Shown: in pieces, positions 54,801-63,800 of the stretch
How the letters are laid out: each line of letters opens with the position of its first letter
Position numbering within the stretch: position 1 is the stretch's first letter
Assembly (NCBI GenBank): GCA_964023275.1
Contig: OZ029913.1
Span: 54,901,476 to 54,965,475, forward strand
Reading direction: 5' to 3'
DNA from: Norana najaformis
Taxonomy: Eukaryota; Annelida; Clitellata; Crassiclitellata; Hormogastridae
DNA length: 64,000 nucleotides
The notes under the pieces: model-generated
Database searches by the model: none
What the model was told of the DNA's origin: nothing
The model's input: only the letters and a program-made list of their open reading frames with translations
Position numbers and translations under genes: made by a program

Positions 54801-57297
54801 ATAATAAGAATCTATCAAATACTGCACTACGCACATCATTGGTGTAGATTCCGAGATCTCTGTACGGATTCACTGCTATGAGCATTTCCCCGATGTAAGT
54901 CTACAAGAAACAACAATGTTTCACTCTCATCTCAGGAGCAGGAACTAACTGTTTAATTTACATAACTGTCATAAAGTGTTACAAATATATTAAATTCTAA
55001 TTCAATTTTAATTAAAGGAAAACTTTGCAAGCGCGTCTCTAGATAACTGCAAACTGCAAAGGCCTGATCCACTACTGCTCCAAGCCTGCTCGGAGTATTC
55101 GCAGAGTAATCCGAATCAGAAGTTCTTCGAAAAATTTAAACCTTGATGGTATGTTACTAAATATTGTCTAATAACAAACGAAAGACGTCCGAAGTTGCTG
55201 ACTCACGTAAATACTTCCATTCTGGAATCTTCTTTTAATTACTGCAACGATGTTTTTGTCGTTGAGTTCCTCCATCAGCGATAAGTCCTCCTCCTGTGTT
55301 GATCCATCTGTGCCCACGATGGCCACCGGAGGCAGCGTTGCCACTCCTCGGATCTCATCGTAGATTTCTTGGATCGGTTTCGACGTCCTGCCTTCTGGTT
55401 TGCAGAATTTCCTCGCATCGTCCATAATTTGATCCTCTACTTGCAATCTGTCAGAAAAATTCATCGTCAACTCTTGCCTTAAAATTAATATAGACAATAT
55501 TGCAGGAAATAAACAATTCGTTTATAGTAGTTGCAACTGGTTTTTAAATTTTCATTTGGTTAGTCAGTTAGCACAGTGTAAGAAAGTTTTATTAATATTG
55601 TTGTTGTTGTCCTTTTTTGTTGTTGTTGACTAATCATCAATCGATGGAGCTGAGCAACTGTGAGTGAAGGACTTCCTCAAGGTCTCTACACAAAGTAATC
55701 GTCTCTGGGAGACTCGAACCTGTACTCTCCGCGTTACAAACCCCGCGCTCTAACCAATAGGCTATAGACAGTCAGACAGGCAGACAGACGGACGGACGGA
55801 CGGACGGACGGACGGATGGATGGGCGCTCTGACCCCCACATAAGCCCTGTAGAAGAAAATGGAAGCCTTCCAACAACAAAAAGGACCGTGGCTTCCAGTT
55901 TACAACGAATATCACCAACGTACAGTGCAGATCATAGTTGTAATGTCAGCATTTATTCAGCGCCACAAAAAGCTAAGTCGTGGGAATCAGCTTATTTACA
56001 GGCGCTTAGTCAAAAATTGGACTAGGCAGGGATGGTCAGGTTTGGTGCCAAGTACAAATCCCAGGAGCAGGCCTGCAGATGGGTCGACACGGTGGATGGT
56101 GTTCAGAATTGGCCGGAGCGGCGAGAAAGATTGAGAAGAGGAGGATTCAGGATAGGGTCCCTGGAAGAAGGACAGAAGGCAGGAAAGAAGGAGGAAAAGA
56201 AGGAGAAGTGAAGGAAGAAAGTAAGAAAAAACGGAAGGAAGGATGAATGAATGAACGGACGGACGGACGGACGGACGGACGGACGGACGGACGGACGGAC
56301 GGACGGACGGACGGACGGAAGGATGGATGGATGGATGGATGGATGGATGGATGGATGGATGGATGGATGGATGGATGGATGGATGGATGGATGGATGGAT
56401 GGATGGATGGATGGATGGATGTGTGGATGGATGTGTGGATGGATATGCCAGACGAAGCGCTAAGACGTCAAGATCTGAGCGATACTTTCATGAATATAAC
56501 CTACTGAACCCTAAGTATGAAAGCATTTGCCAGTACGCAAAATATCAATCGACTTAATGAGTAATCGCAGGATTGAAGCTCAAGGAAGCGCCCTGGCCCA
56601 TGAATAACCTCCTTATTTAGCTTGAACTTATCCTTGCAACCTAAATGAACCGACAATTCCAGCAGAGCGGCTCTCCTTACCAGAGGTGGCAGCGGCGAAA
56701 TACTCCTGTTGTTGCAGCCTATTCCTCACTGAATTTCATGTTCCAGAGAAACTATTTGACCTGATTAGTCTTTCTATCTTCTAGAACTCGTTATAAACGT
56801 TTAGCCTAAAATAACTGGAATGGTCTCAGATGTTCGAATGCAACTAGACTGTAGCTATGACTGAACTAAGAGATCAAAAACTGCAGATACTGTCATTATA
56901 TACTGTAGCCTGTCCCAAGGGAATTCGTGTGCTACGGCGAGATCACTATACCCGCAATTACGAGTAACTCATGCTGCAGTGTTCATAAATCACGGGCTAG
57001 CGATCGTGTTTCCGTATTCTGTCTCCTGGCAGAGCTATTATTAGCATCAAGGGGATTTTACCTACCGTTCAATGCTCTGCAGTCACCCAACAGTGACGTT
57101 AATTTTTGAAGAATTAGTTGGCGGGTGCGTGATGCTACGCATGGTTGGTCCGGCCTTTCCTGCATCAGCTTTTTAATCGTACTTCCCAGATTTTTTAAGG
57201 ATTGTCGATGTTTTTCATTCGCAGATTGGGACGTGCTAATCGGCACTATAAGGATTGAGATTATTACTGCCTTTGATTCACTTAAGTTTCTGTGCAT
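30643..57297 (-). CDS. Chitin synthase with N-terminal myosin motor, 30 exons
   Basis: Transmembrane family-2 glycosyltransferase that polymerises UDP-GlcNAc into chitin, fused to a myosin head. Exons 5' to 3' (minus): 57062-57297, 55207-55447, 54835-54900, 53765-53992, 52660-52774, 52082-52229, 51374-51488, 51011-51134, 50357-50428, 49972-50110, 49483-49705, 48300-48467, 47649-47791, 46872-46923, 46424-46479, 45417-45566, 44695-44809, 44142-44450, 43102-43238, 42212-42389, 41402-41533, 39935-41001, 38952-39245, 38347-38426, 37501-37603, 36205-36358, 34853-35080, 34014-34350, 31956-33420, 30643-31336. They total 7,569 bases, 2,523 codons including TAA, with every phase matching. The motor spans about residues 100-800, IQ/linker 800-945, membrane and catalytic parts 945-2290, and an Arg-rich tail to 2522. 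Mollusc homologues are near 2,300 residues. The start at 57297 and the acceptor at 53992 are the least certain points. Confidence 0.93.
33716..33872. repeat. Inverted repeat around an (AT)n/(GTAT)n tract, chitin synthase intron
   Basis: gtcatatgtccagatatata at 33716 is mirrored by tatatatatctggacatatg followed by ac ending at 33803, with alternating purine-pyrimidine sequence between. A pure (AT)n run follows (about 33817-33872), ending in a third related word, atctggacttatgag. Confidence 0.85.
34670..34890 (-). repeat. Decayed tandem array (about 40 bp, 5 copies) covering the 5' splice site of a chitin synthase exon
   Basis: On the minus strand each unit reads like tttgagactgtggatgaaaa plus ctccttnnngaag-gtatg. 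The first copy is the last 33 bases of exon 34853-35080 with its donor (ttgag|gtaagg). Donor-like GT sites recur with exon-side ends at 34853, 34815, 34777, 34738 and 34697, so spacing is 38, 38, 39 and 41 bases. Divergence among copies suggests an old array. Confidence 0.8.
35185..35566. mobile_element. 382-bp MITE of a Tc1/mariner-like family with 103-bp perfect terminal inverted repeats
   Basis: The ends cactgtgtccggaaaaattc and its reverse complement are flanked by TA on both sides (35183-35184, 35567-35568). The arms 35185-35287 and 35464-35566 match base for base over about 103 positions. Between them a short frame starts [20 protein letters not shown] at 35394, like the N-terminus of a Tc1/mariner-group transposase. 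This is a deletion derivative of an autonomous element that kept the start of its transposase gene. It lies in the chitin synthase intron between exons 36205-36358 and 34853-35080. Confidence 0.9.
35873..35998 (+). repeat. Dispersed repeat R1, chitin synthase intron copy
   Basis: Matches the R1 core: ccttaaatggcatggagctc, gggcagtggtggtaaagaaa, ttcattgaaaaatgagcagg and catacgatcgctacagaaaa. Confidence 0.75.
36799..37170 (-). mobile_element. Decayed LINE, C-terminal end of a reverse-transcriptase ORF
   Basis: The minus strand encodes the familiar tail of endonuclease/reverse-transcriptase LINE proteins: [80 protein letters not shown]. After a frame change come [19 protein letters not shown] and a stop. 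The piece is 5'-truncated. It lies in the chitin synthase intron between exons 37501-37603 and 36205-36358. Confidence 0.85.
37795..38062 (-). repeat. Dispersed repeat R2 interrupted by an R1 insertion
   Basis: Left R2 part gtgccacgaaagctgcatca and gaccagcttattc ends near 37837. An R1 copy (ggtccatgcatggggacttt to accatgtacatttacattt) fills about 37838-37988. R2 then resumes with gtgctcgaccaaaccaagtc and ttgatgccaggtcaaaatcg. R1 therefore inserted into an existing R2. Confidence 0.7.
37838..37988 (+). repeat. Dispersed repeat R1, nested in R2
   Basis: R1 core words in order: ggggactttcaatggcgcag, cgcccattcaaacgggcagc, ggtgaaggatctcacccaat, ttgaaaaataagcagggtca, cggtcgctatataaaaccat. Confidence 0.8.
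38640..38715. repeat. (AATAC)n-like microsatellite
   Basis: Imperfect pentanucleotide run acaat/aatac in a chitin synthase intron. A decayed minus-strand R1 fragment (ccaatgaaa-type words, ttttcaatgaaagtcccttc) follows at about 38757-38802. Confidence 0.7.
39637..39812 (+). mobile_element. tRNA-derived SINE, family R4, copy in chitin synthase intron
   Basis: Head gcatggtagcagagcggtta, gagtgcttggcttgtaatgc, B box gggttcaagcctc. Body ttactatgcagggaccttca and gcaagtccttcattcataat. Tail gtgcagaaataataatta. Confidence 0.8.
42890..43085 (+). repeat. Dispersed repeat R6, partial copy
   Basis: Shares ordered words with 52884-53105: gattgcttcaaatgaaacca, cacaatctgtaggagaagcc, tggtcaaaatctgataagtc, agatgtcaggttacagtcgt, tttagacgtgaatgacatca. 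It ends just before chitin synthase exon 43102-43238. Confidence 0.65.
43426..43670. repeat. (AAT)n/(ATT)n tract with switches of orientation
   Basis: Blocks of aataat alternate with blocks of attatt over about 245 bases, so the tract can fold back on itself several times. Confidence 0.9.
43827..43945. repeat. 18-bp tandem repeat (catccactggtacatatg), about 6 copies
   Basis: Near-identical central copies with tgtatac variants at both edges. Open in all frames; the short repeats of VPVDAY or ASTGTY in translations are artefacts. Confidence 0.92.
45120..45235. repeat. About 24-bp tandem repeat (gtacaatatccatatgtattgcat), about 4 copies
   Basis: Copies carry an internal catatg palindrome and drift in the last few bases. 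In the chitin synthase intron between exons 45417-45566 and 44695-44809. Confidence 0.85.
49026..49195 (+). repeat. Dispersed repeat R1, full-length-looking copy
   Basis: Begins gattttaatctcgggctagc, then acggtccatacacggggacc, catggcacccattcaaatgg, gcagcgatggtgaaggatct, ttgaaaaatgagcctggtca, atagaaaactgtgtacattt. It shares its left border word with the copy at 4218, which helps define the 5' end of the family. Confidence 0.82.
52884..53105 (+). repeat. Dispersed repeat R6, longest copy
   Basis: Starts with taatctaatctaatgacttc and tatagcgccatcatcaaaat, continues with gcttcaatcgatggttgctt, caaaatcgcagtcaaaaatc, gttggagaagctgggtcgaa, gaaacgagaagccaggctac, and ends near cttagacctaaatgacatg. The leading word (taatctaatctaa...ctatagcgcc) also occurs alone near 1850-1890, 62560-62600 and 62720-62750. 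Confidence 0.7.
53480..53635. repeat. Trinucleotide-rich low-complexity tract
   Basis: aat/att blocks run into gtt, gta and ggt blocks. Open frames rich in Asn, Tyr or Thr here are artefacts. Confidence 0.88.
55640..55772 (-). mobile_element. tRNA-derived SINE, family R4, minus-strand copy
   Basis: Reverse-complement of the R4 blocks: tgagtgaaggacttcctcaa for the body, then a B-box complement (gactcgaacctgtactctcc), gcgttacaaaccccgcgctc and taaccaataggctata for the head. Confidence 0.72.
55940..56165 (-). repeat. Dispersed repeat R2, minus-strand copy
   Basis: cagcatttattcagcgccac, aaaaagctaagtcgtgggaa, tcagcttatttacaggcgct and gtggatggtgttcagaattg are the reverse-complement of the standard R2 blocks. 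It lies in the first intron of the chitin synthase gene. Confidence 0.75.
56251..56445. repeat. (GGAC)n then (GGAT)n compound microsatellite
   Basis: About 16 ggac units pass abruptly into about 26 ggat units. A shorter ggac run sits at 55788-55816. Translations of Arg-Thr-Asp-Gly and Gly-Trp-Met-Asp are artefacts. Confidence 0.95.
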
Positions 57298-58310
57298 TTA
57301 ACTGTAGTTTGAGACCTGGAACGTAGGTATCTCTCTGTCGACGGATACAAATGTCATACAACAAAGAGTGTTTTTCAGGCCGATTTCTCGTGTTCGATTC
57401 ATGGCCTGCTTTGTTTCGGCAAAGTGCGAATGCTTGCTGGCAGTTAACGACACTCCTAAGACCCCTAATTGTTAGGGGTTTGACGCTCGCTGTCTGAGGC
57501 CCTTCAATTTTTATCCTGGTAGGCTACTGGATCCCTGGTTAAAGTAGTTGCCCACACATTTAGCTCAAAAGTGCTCAATATCATACCGGATGCTTCAGTA
57601 TTCCTTGACTTCCGGGGCTCCGCCATAGACCCCGCTGGGGAGCTTACAACGCTCATCAGACCCCAACGTCGTTAGGGGGCTCGCTGTTCTAGATCCCCTA
57701 AATTTTCATCGGATGACTAGTTACACATACACCTAGACATATAGACAGACATAAACAGACACAAACAGACACAAACAGACACACAGACACATCCCATACA
57801 GACACACACAAGCAGGCAGACGCATTAAGACTCGATCATTTAACGTGTTCGAAATCTCACAGTGATTTTGGTCACGCATGAAATGCAGGGTTTAGGTGGG
57901 GTACATATGTTCGGAAATGCGTTAGGTGGCAGGTGTAACTAATCACTTCAGCGATTACAATAGAAATCTCTTTGGTCTGGTTCTTCGAAAAAGCGCAAAC
58001 AACACAATGCACCATGACACAGTAGTTACTGTTGTCGAGAGAAAGTTACAAGTGTTCTTGTGAAGTACGAAACCTCGCAGGCATCTATCTATAGCTCCAT
58101 TCGTCATTGGGAGACACGCGCGCAGAGAACGAATCACGAAATGGGGTTTCGATGGGGTGTGACTCAACGGAGTTGGGTAAATGGGCTTTGATCGTTGTGG
58201 TTAGGTACATGGGGTTGAATGAATGGAGTTGGATAGAATGGAGTTGACACTTTGAAGGTCCGCACTCTTCTCGAAGTAGGAAAGGCCAGACTACTAATGG
58301 TTTAGCATGA
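57298..58310. other. Region upstream of the chitin synthase gene
   Basis: Probable location of the chitin synthase promoter, but no TATA box, initiator or CpG cluster stands out. Two related blocks (cgctcgctgtctgaggccct at 57484, and gctcgctgttctagatcccc at 57688) suggest an old duplicated or dispersed repeat, and a cagacacaaa 10-mer run lies at about 57745-57785. A short noncoding first exon cannot be ruled out. Confidence 0.45.
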
Positions 58311-58314
58311 GGCT

Positions 58315-59040
58315 ATGATATGGCAATCATGGGTCTTCAGGAAGTTAAAAGGCTTGACGCTAGAGAGAGACGATCATCAGAGCGTACATCGTACTCTCGT
58401 CTGCTCTCCGGAAGTTAACGTTAAACAAGCGGGGATGGATAAAGATATCCATCAACAGCCTGCCATTGAGAAGAGAGAGGCCTCAGCAGAGAGGCCTAAG
58501 TGGCACCCCATCAATGACAGGCTGTTGATGGATATCTTTAGACATCAATTTGGCTCACTTGCGGTTATAGTGGCCTTCGCAAAGATCAATCAAGTCGATG
58601 AGGACGTGAAGGATGCCTCCCACAAGTCACTAGAAGAAGTCTTGAGTCTAACACGTAGAAGTGTCCTCGTTGTATGTTGGGACGATTTTACTGCGGTCTC
58701 GGGTACGACTCGAAACCCACGCAGTTCGGTCAATCATTATGGAAGTAGATTTTCAGTGATAACAGGGAACAGGTTACTGGAATTCTGTGCTACTGCCAGA
58801 TTTCGTATATGTAGCTTAAGGTTACAGAAGTGAGACATCCATCGGTTTAAGTGGTTTTCCGACGCTAGCAGCACAAAGGGGCAGATCGATCACGTCCTTG
58901 TTAACACTAGGTGGAGGGAGGGCTGTTACCAACTAGATTCTCACACAGACTGGAGTGCGATTGAGATCATCGAGCAGTTGCTGTCTGTCTGTCTGTGTAT
59001 AAAAGCCACGCATGGACAGAACTTTTTTGTGCAGTCGTTT
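58315..59040 (+). mobile_element. Decayed LINE endonuclease (APE-type) fragment
   Basis: The frame encodes PKWHPINDRLLMDIFRHQFG, LAVIVAFAKINQVDEDVKDA and VNHYGSRFSVITGNRLLEFC, matching in order the endonuclease domain of LINE proteins (W-PINDRI, VIQVYAPT-D, GxRNxNGxRLLxFC). After the stop at 58831 a second frame resumes with HRFKWFSDASSTKGQIDHVL and VNTRWREG, the QIDYILV block. Several key residues are altered, so it is inactive. It contains the inverted repeat 58440-58540. Confidence 0.75.
58440..58540. repeat. 30-bp inverted repeat with 41-base spacer inside the LINE fragment
   Basis: taaagatatccatcaacagc (58440 on) pairs with gctgttgatggatatcttta (ending 58540). The arms are 30 bases with one mismatch. 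The spacer carries two aggcct palindromes. Confidence 0.9.
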
Positions 59041-59172
59041 ACGACATAAAAAGACTGGGGATGCCAAAATTAGTCCAAAATTCTTGCGTATGACAACGAA
59101 ATGCATGATGTGAATTATTCAAATATTTTTCCGGTTTTTACTTTCTGTTTTTGGTCCGGAGTCCTAACTCTT

Positions 59173-59217
59173 CCTCTAAAGTGACAGCGTCTCAAAGAGA
59201 CGCTGTCATTTTAGAGG
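59173..59217. repeat. 21-bp palindromic stem with a 3-base loop
   Basis: cctctaaagtgacagcgtct then c, loop aaa, then the reverse complement, with one mismatch. An outer aactc/gagtt pairing extends it past a 2-base bulge. This is the tightest hairpin seen in the window. Confidence 0.9.
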
Positions 59218-59627
59218 AGTTTCTGAATGCTTTATGAGTGCAGGTGTCGGTTCCATCGGATACTAATTGCCATACTCTTACCTGTTCAGCCATGCACGCT
59301 GCATAGTTCCGTTAGAAAGAACCCTCAGCGTCGGGTGGGGTGCGCCGAAGCGGCGGGTGATGTAATTAATGTCGTTTTATATCCTGCCATACTTGCTTTC
59401 ACATGAGGTCCATAGGGTTGGCTCAATTGTTAAGCGTCAGCCTTTTGTCGTTCCCTGTCTTAGGGGTTCGACTCCTGGCGCGCCATTATACCCAACACTT
59501 CCTCTATCTACCTGTCATTTTACGCTACGCAGCCTGTTAAGTCCGGCTCTTTTTCCAGGCAGTTCTTTCCCCACGCAGGTGTAGGCCTAAGTAGTTTAAG
59601 TGATGCGCGTTGTCAGGGATGCGCGAT

Positions 59628-59830
59628 AATCTAGTGGTTATTGGCCAAGCAAGAGGGCATGGGTTCAAATCCCCGCAATGGCAGAAGATGTTTCGAGAAG
59701 TTCGGGTGGCTAGTGAGAGGACTGGCCTCCTACATATATGCTGAGGCTAAGGAAAATGAAGGCGCTAACACCTCTGACCCGTGGCTGCCTCTGGTGGTTA
59801 TGTTAAGGGATCGCTCCTCTCTTCACACTG
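59628..59830 (+). mobile_element. tRNA-derived SINE, family R3, copy 4
   Basis: Head ataatctagtggttattggc and B box gggttcaaatccccgc. Body shortened: gctagtgagaggactggcct. Tail tatgctgaggctaaggaaaa then tgaaggcgctaacacctctg. A separate tRNA-like head (ggttggctcaattgttaagc, gggttcgactcctgg) lies just upstream at about 59412-59485. Confidence 0.75.
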
Positions 59831-60059
59831 TCAAAGATTTTCAAGTTCTGAGTAGGATGGAAAAATCCTGAAGTTAACAAAGGTGAGTGTTGTTGTTGTT
59901 GTCGTCGTTGTTGTTGTAATTGATTCTAAATCTAAGTTACGCTCAACTTGATTCAAATACTTTCAAAACTTGGAAAATATGCAAGCTTTATGTATAGATA
60001 TATAAGAGTTTATATGGAATCACACTGTTTTGCTAATTGATGGCCTACAATACCAGGAC

Positions 60060-60301
60060 ACATCAATAGCTATTGTATGAATGTATATATATATGAATGT
60101 GTGTTCGTATATGTGCAGGTATGTATGTATGTATGTATGTATATAGGTATGCACACATAGATACATAGAAAATATGTCCATATGTACGTATGTCTATATG
60201 TCTGTATTTGTGTGTATATATGTATGTATGCATGCATGCATGTATATGTATAGGTATGCACACCTAGATACATAGAAAATATGTAGGTATGTATATATCT
60301 C

Positions 60302-60333
<32 letters not shown>

Positions 60334-60352
60334 TGTATGTATGTACTGTATT
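60060..60352. repeat. (GTAT)n microsatellite cluster with a duplicated block
   Basis: Two runs of gtat separated by a block with tatgcacacatagatacata and a near-copy tatgcacacctagatacata about 105 bases later. An R5-like word (gaggcgctacataaat) follows at 60609. Confidence 0.88.
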
Positions 60353-60689
60353 TATGTATCTATGTGTCTATGGGTGCATGTATTCGGCTGGGGTCACAGA
60401 AGACCTGCAGAGCAATAATAGGTGTCAACATTGCAAGAAGCAGCTTCGCTTTGGTTGGTACGTTCTCTTCGAATCAGTGGTCTGCCAACCGGTGATAATG
60501 AGCTCCTCGGCATTTCTTCGCAAGTATTTATTAAGCGCTTGAAAACCATTTAGTTCCACCGTTGTGTGTTTTCATGTCGGAAGTACCTCCCACAAATCTC
60601 TCTTTCAGAGGCGCTACATAAATCCGTAAATACAATTACAATTACAAATTGCAAAGCAGTTGTTTCATCAGTACTCCAGATTTGCCATA

Positions 60690-60850
60690 GCTTACCTTTA
60701 TCTCATCTTACCTAACCCTTACCTCTTCTTATACCTGTAACTCACGTAACCCTTACCGTATCTTATACCGGTATCTTACCTAACTCTTACCCCTTCTTAT
60801 ACTTGTATCTTACCTAGCCTTCATCTTAACTTATACCTTTATCTTACATA
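60690..60850. repeat. Degenerate 36-bp tandem repeat (cttaccccttcttatacttgt core), about 4 copies
   Basis: The words cttacct, cttatacctgtat and atcttacctaac recur at about 35-36 base steps with many substitutions. Confidence 0.75.
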
Positions 60851-63800
60851 ATTTGACCCAGACTCGTCACCATAGTCGATCTTTTCCACGTAAATTTAAG
60901 CTATCTAAGCAGTGTTACGTTTACGAGTTCCGTAATAATCTTACCGCGTAATACAACGATCTGACTCAGCCTTTCGTCCAAAATGCGTTGCTAGAATCCG
61001 TCACGTGTATTACTATGGACCTTGACCTGCAAAGGTAGCTACGGAGCACAGCCTCAACGCTTTCTTCATAACTAAGCAACTGTGAGTAAGAGCTACTTTC
61101 CCAGTCTGTCACTCTTTACACTCATGCGGTAAATGGTGGAATAACTTTTCATGGCAGAGAGTTGTTTCTTTTTCACTGTGCACGTCACGACATCAGGCGT
61201 TTCTCTTAAGTGCCGAGGGGCTCAATGGGTCCTTCTCCTCCGTTGCACAAATTTAGAGGCCACTGGGGGTCGGGTACCTGTTCGGCCGTGACGCTTATGA
61301 TGCAGGATAATAGAAAATTGCACTGACTGTTGCGGGTTCTTTGAAAATCGTGATAGGGGTCTTTGTCACGATTTTCTGCAAACTGTGCGCCCTGTTTGTA
61401 TAGGCTGCTGCTTTTGTCAATGCACTTCAGGTCTTTCGGTACAAGGCTTCGCTCGTTTGGAGCTCAGATGTAGGACCCTTGATTGGTTGATCTCATTCGC
61501 ATGCATGGGTGTTTTTATAAATTATCATCTCCAGTCGTTTTCGCTGATTTCATACGCGGCTCCTTGTTTCTTTGGGGTATGCATATTAATAATTTAAGAA
61601 ACTCCAGTCTTTAAATTAAACCGACAGTAACATAAAGGCAGAAATTTTCAGTGTTGTCGATTTATGGGGTGGTTTGGATGAATTAGTACTTTCTCATGGA
61701 TACTATCATAGCCTCTAAGAGGAAGCTAGGAAGAGTGGGCTATTGAGCATTCCTGTTAATTTACAGTGGTTAAACCACTTTAAACTCATTTTATGTTAAT
61801 TGAAGACAATCTTTCCTAGTCTTATATGCCGGGTGTGTAGGGGAAACGGGGTTCAGACTCCCATTGTGGTAACATTTTTGCTTAACATATTTCGCTTCTG
61901 CCCATAGGGTGCCAACGAGAAATCTGTTCATACACATTCCACCTTATCTGCACCTGTACATAGGTCGTTGCATTTTTCCCGCTGACTTTCATAAATGTTT
62001 AATCAGAAGAGTTTGGAAGGTTAGACTTGTATGCCTATTAAATAAAAGGCATGCATAGCTATAAACATATAATTGCAATTGTAATTGTAATTTGAGATTT
62101 ATAAAGCGCCTCTTAGAGGATAAACTCAACAGAGGTGCTTCTGACCCGAAAAAGTAAAATCACTGTTAAACAGTACAGTCTTCAGGCGCCTGCGGAACAC
62201 TGAGAGGGGGAGAAAAAGGAGCTCAAGTCGACATGGAAATTGAACCCTCTGCTCAATATGGATTGGATTAGGCGCTAAATGTTGTAATCGATTGCATTGT
62301 GTTAGTTATGTACCAACTACGAACTCAAGTTTCACGTCTGTTGTGGATTTTCCTGATAATTCACAGTGATAAGATAATCGTGATGTCATTTAGGTTAGGG
62401 GTGAAGTCTCATCATTTTGTATTGCTTCTCCTCCATTCAGCCTGTCTGCGGTCGTAGGGATTTCACGGATATCAGCTGGTTCTGTCAAATATGCTTTTGC
62501 ATTTTGTGGTATTGCTTAGAAGCGAACACCAATGGGTGCCTTCCTGTGCATTATGAAACGGCGCTATAGAAACTCTTAGATTAGACTATATTAGGTTATC
62601 AATTGATTGCTGTCCGTAGCGGACAGACTGACAGAGCGCACAGAAACTTAACCGGCTACTCCGCTCTACAAGTTCTGTAAGCGACCATCATTTGATGCCT
62701 TGTGCATTATGATAGCGGCGCCATAGAAGTTCCTCAATTAGATTAGACATACACTGTAGGTTTAGATCGTTTCCTACAGCGTGTCTGAACTTCATCCTGT
62801 GAAAGGGGGATGAAAAGTTTATCTAAAACATATCTATCTGTGCCGTTATACAGTTCCATAGGTCTAAGTTATTTTTATGCTACTAAAATTTTGATAGCGA
62901 TCGTTACTGTTGAATTAAACGTCAGCTCGTTGTTTGAAGACTTTCTAATTTCCTCCGGGTTCTCAAGCTGAAAGCGCTTCTGAGTATTTTGTTCTGTAAG
63001 TGGCGCTATATAATATAAGTTATCAAAAACGATACGGTACAATTAGGAAACACTGCATCATGTTACACTACATAAGTACTTTCTCCTGTTTCAGTTTTCA
63101 AGTTTATTTATTCGGGTCGGGAGCGCTGCTATTGAGTTTATCGTTTAAGGGGAGCTTGATAAATCTTAAATTACAATTAATTGTTACAATTACAACTATT
63201 GCAAAAGAAAATTAAAGACAATGTCACTGAGGTATAATAATAGGAAACTCAGGATTCGATTCCATGCAAATAAAATTCTAATTAGAACAGAAAATCGTCG
63301 ACGTAAAATAAATTAAACAATGAAGCCGCAGAAGAGATACGTTTTGCTTTAAATGTCGAAATGTACCTTCTCGACAATCACCCAGCGCAGTCTGTTCTTC
63401 TATGCATTACTTTTGGCTCAGAGTGAAGCAGATGGCGATGGTTGTTCCTCAGTTGATTGCGCAGCAGCTGACTGTTTACTGTTTACTGCCACGACTGCAG
63501 CAACTATGTAAACGATCTACTGTAAGGGTGTTGGGCGACACAGTGTCAAGTAGAGCGTGACCGACTATTCGCTCGCGCGCCTATCAGCCGAGTCATGACG
63601 CCATGCCCAGTACAAAATGTCACAAGAACAAAGGAGACCTGTTAACGGTACAGGAACAGGAAGAGGAAAGGGCAATGCCCCTTTTTAGGGAAGATGCTAT
63701 CAGCAAGGACATTTTCCATATGTATGTATATGGTTATTTGCACAGCGTCTTTTACAAGCCAACAAAAGCGCTGTGTCTTATGGCAGCTGATTTACAAATT

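Larger units (their letters stand above)
44695..55447 (-). other. Myosin motor part of the chitin synthase (17 exons in this span plus linker start)
   Basis: Order of motor landmarks on the minus strand: [20 protein letters not shown] (motor start) and [17 protein letters not shown]; the P-loop [10 protein letters not shown] in exon 53765-53992; switch I as NDNSSRFAK in exon 52660-52774; [11 protein letters not shown]; switch II as [20 protein letters not shown] in exon 49483-49705; [19 protein letters not shown] across the 48300/47791 junction; and the relay/converter region [20 protein letters not shown] in exon 45417-45566. Switch I has Ala where most myosins have Gly (NxNSSRFGK), and switch II has DLSGFE in place of the usual DIxGFE. 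The ATP-binding residues are otherwise present, so ATPase activity is plausible but its rate cannot be judged. Confidence 0.88.
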
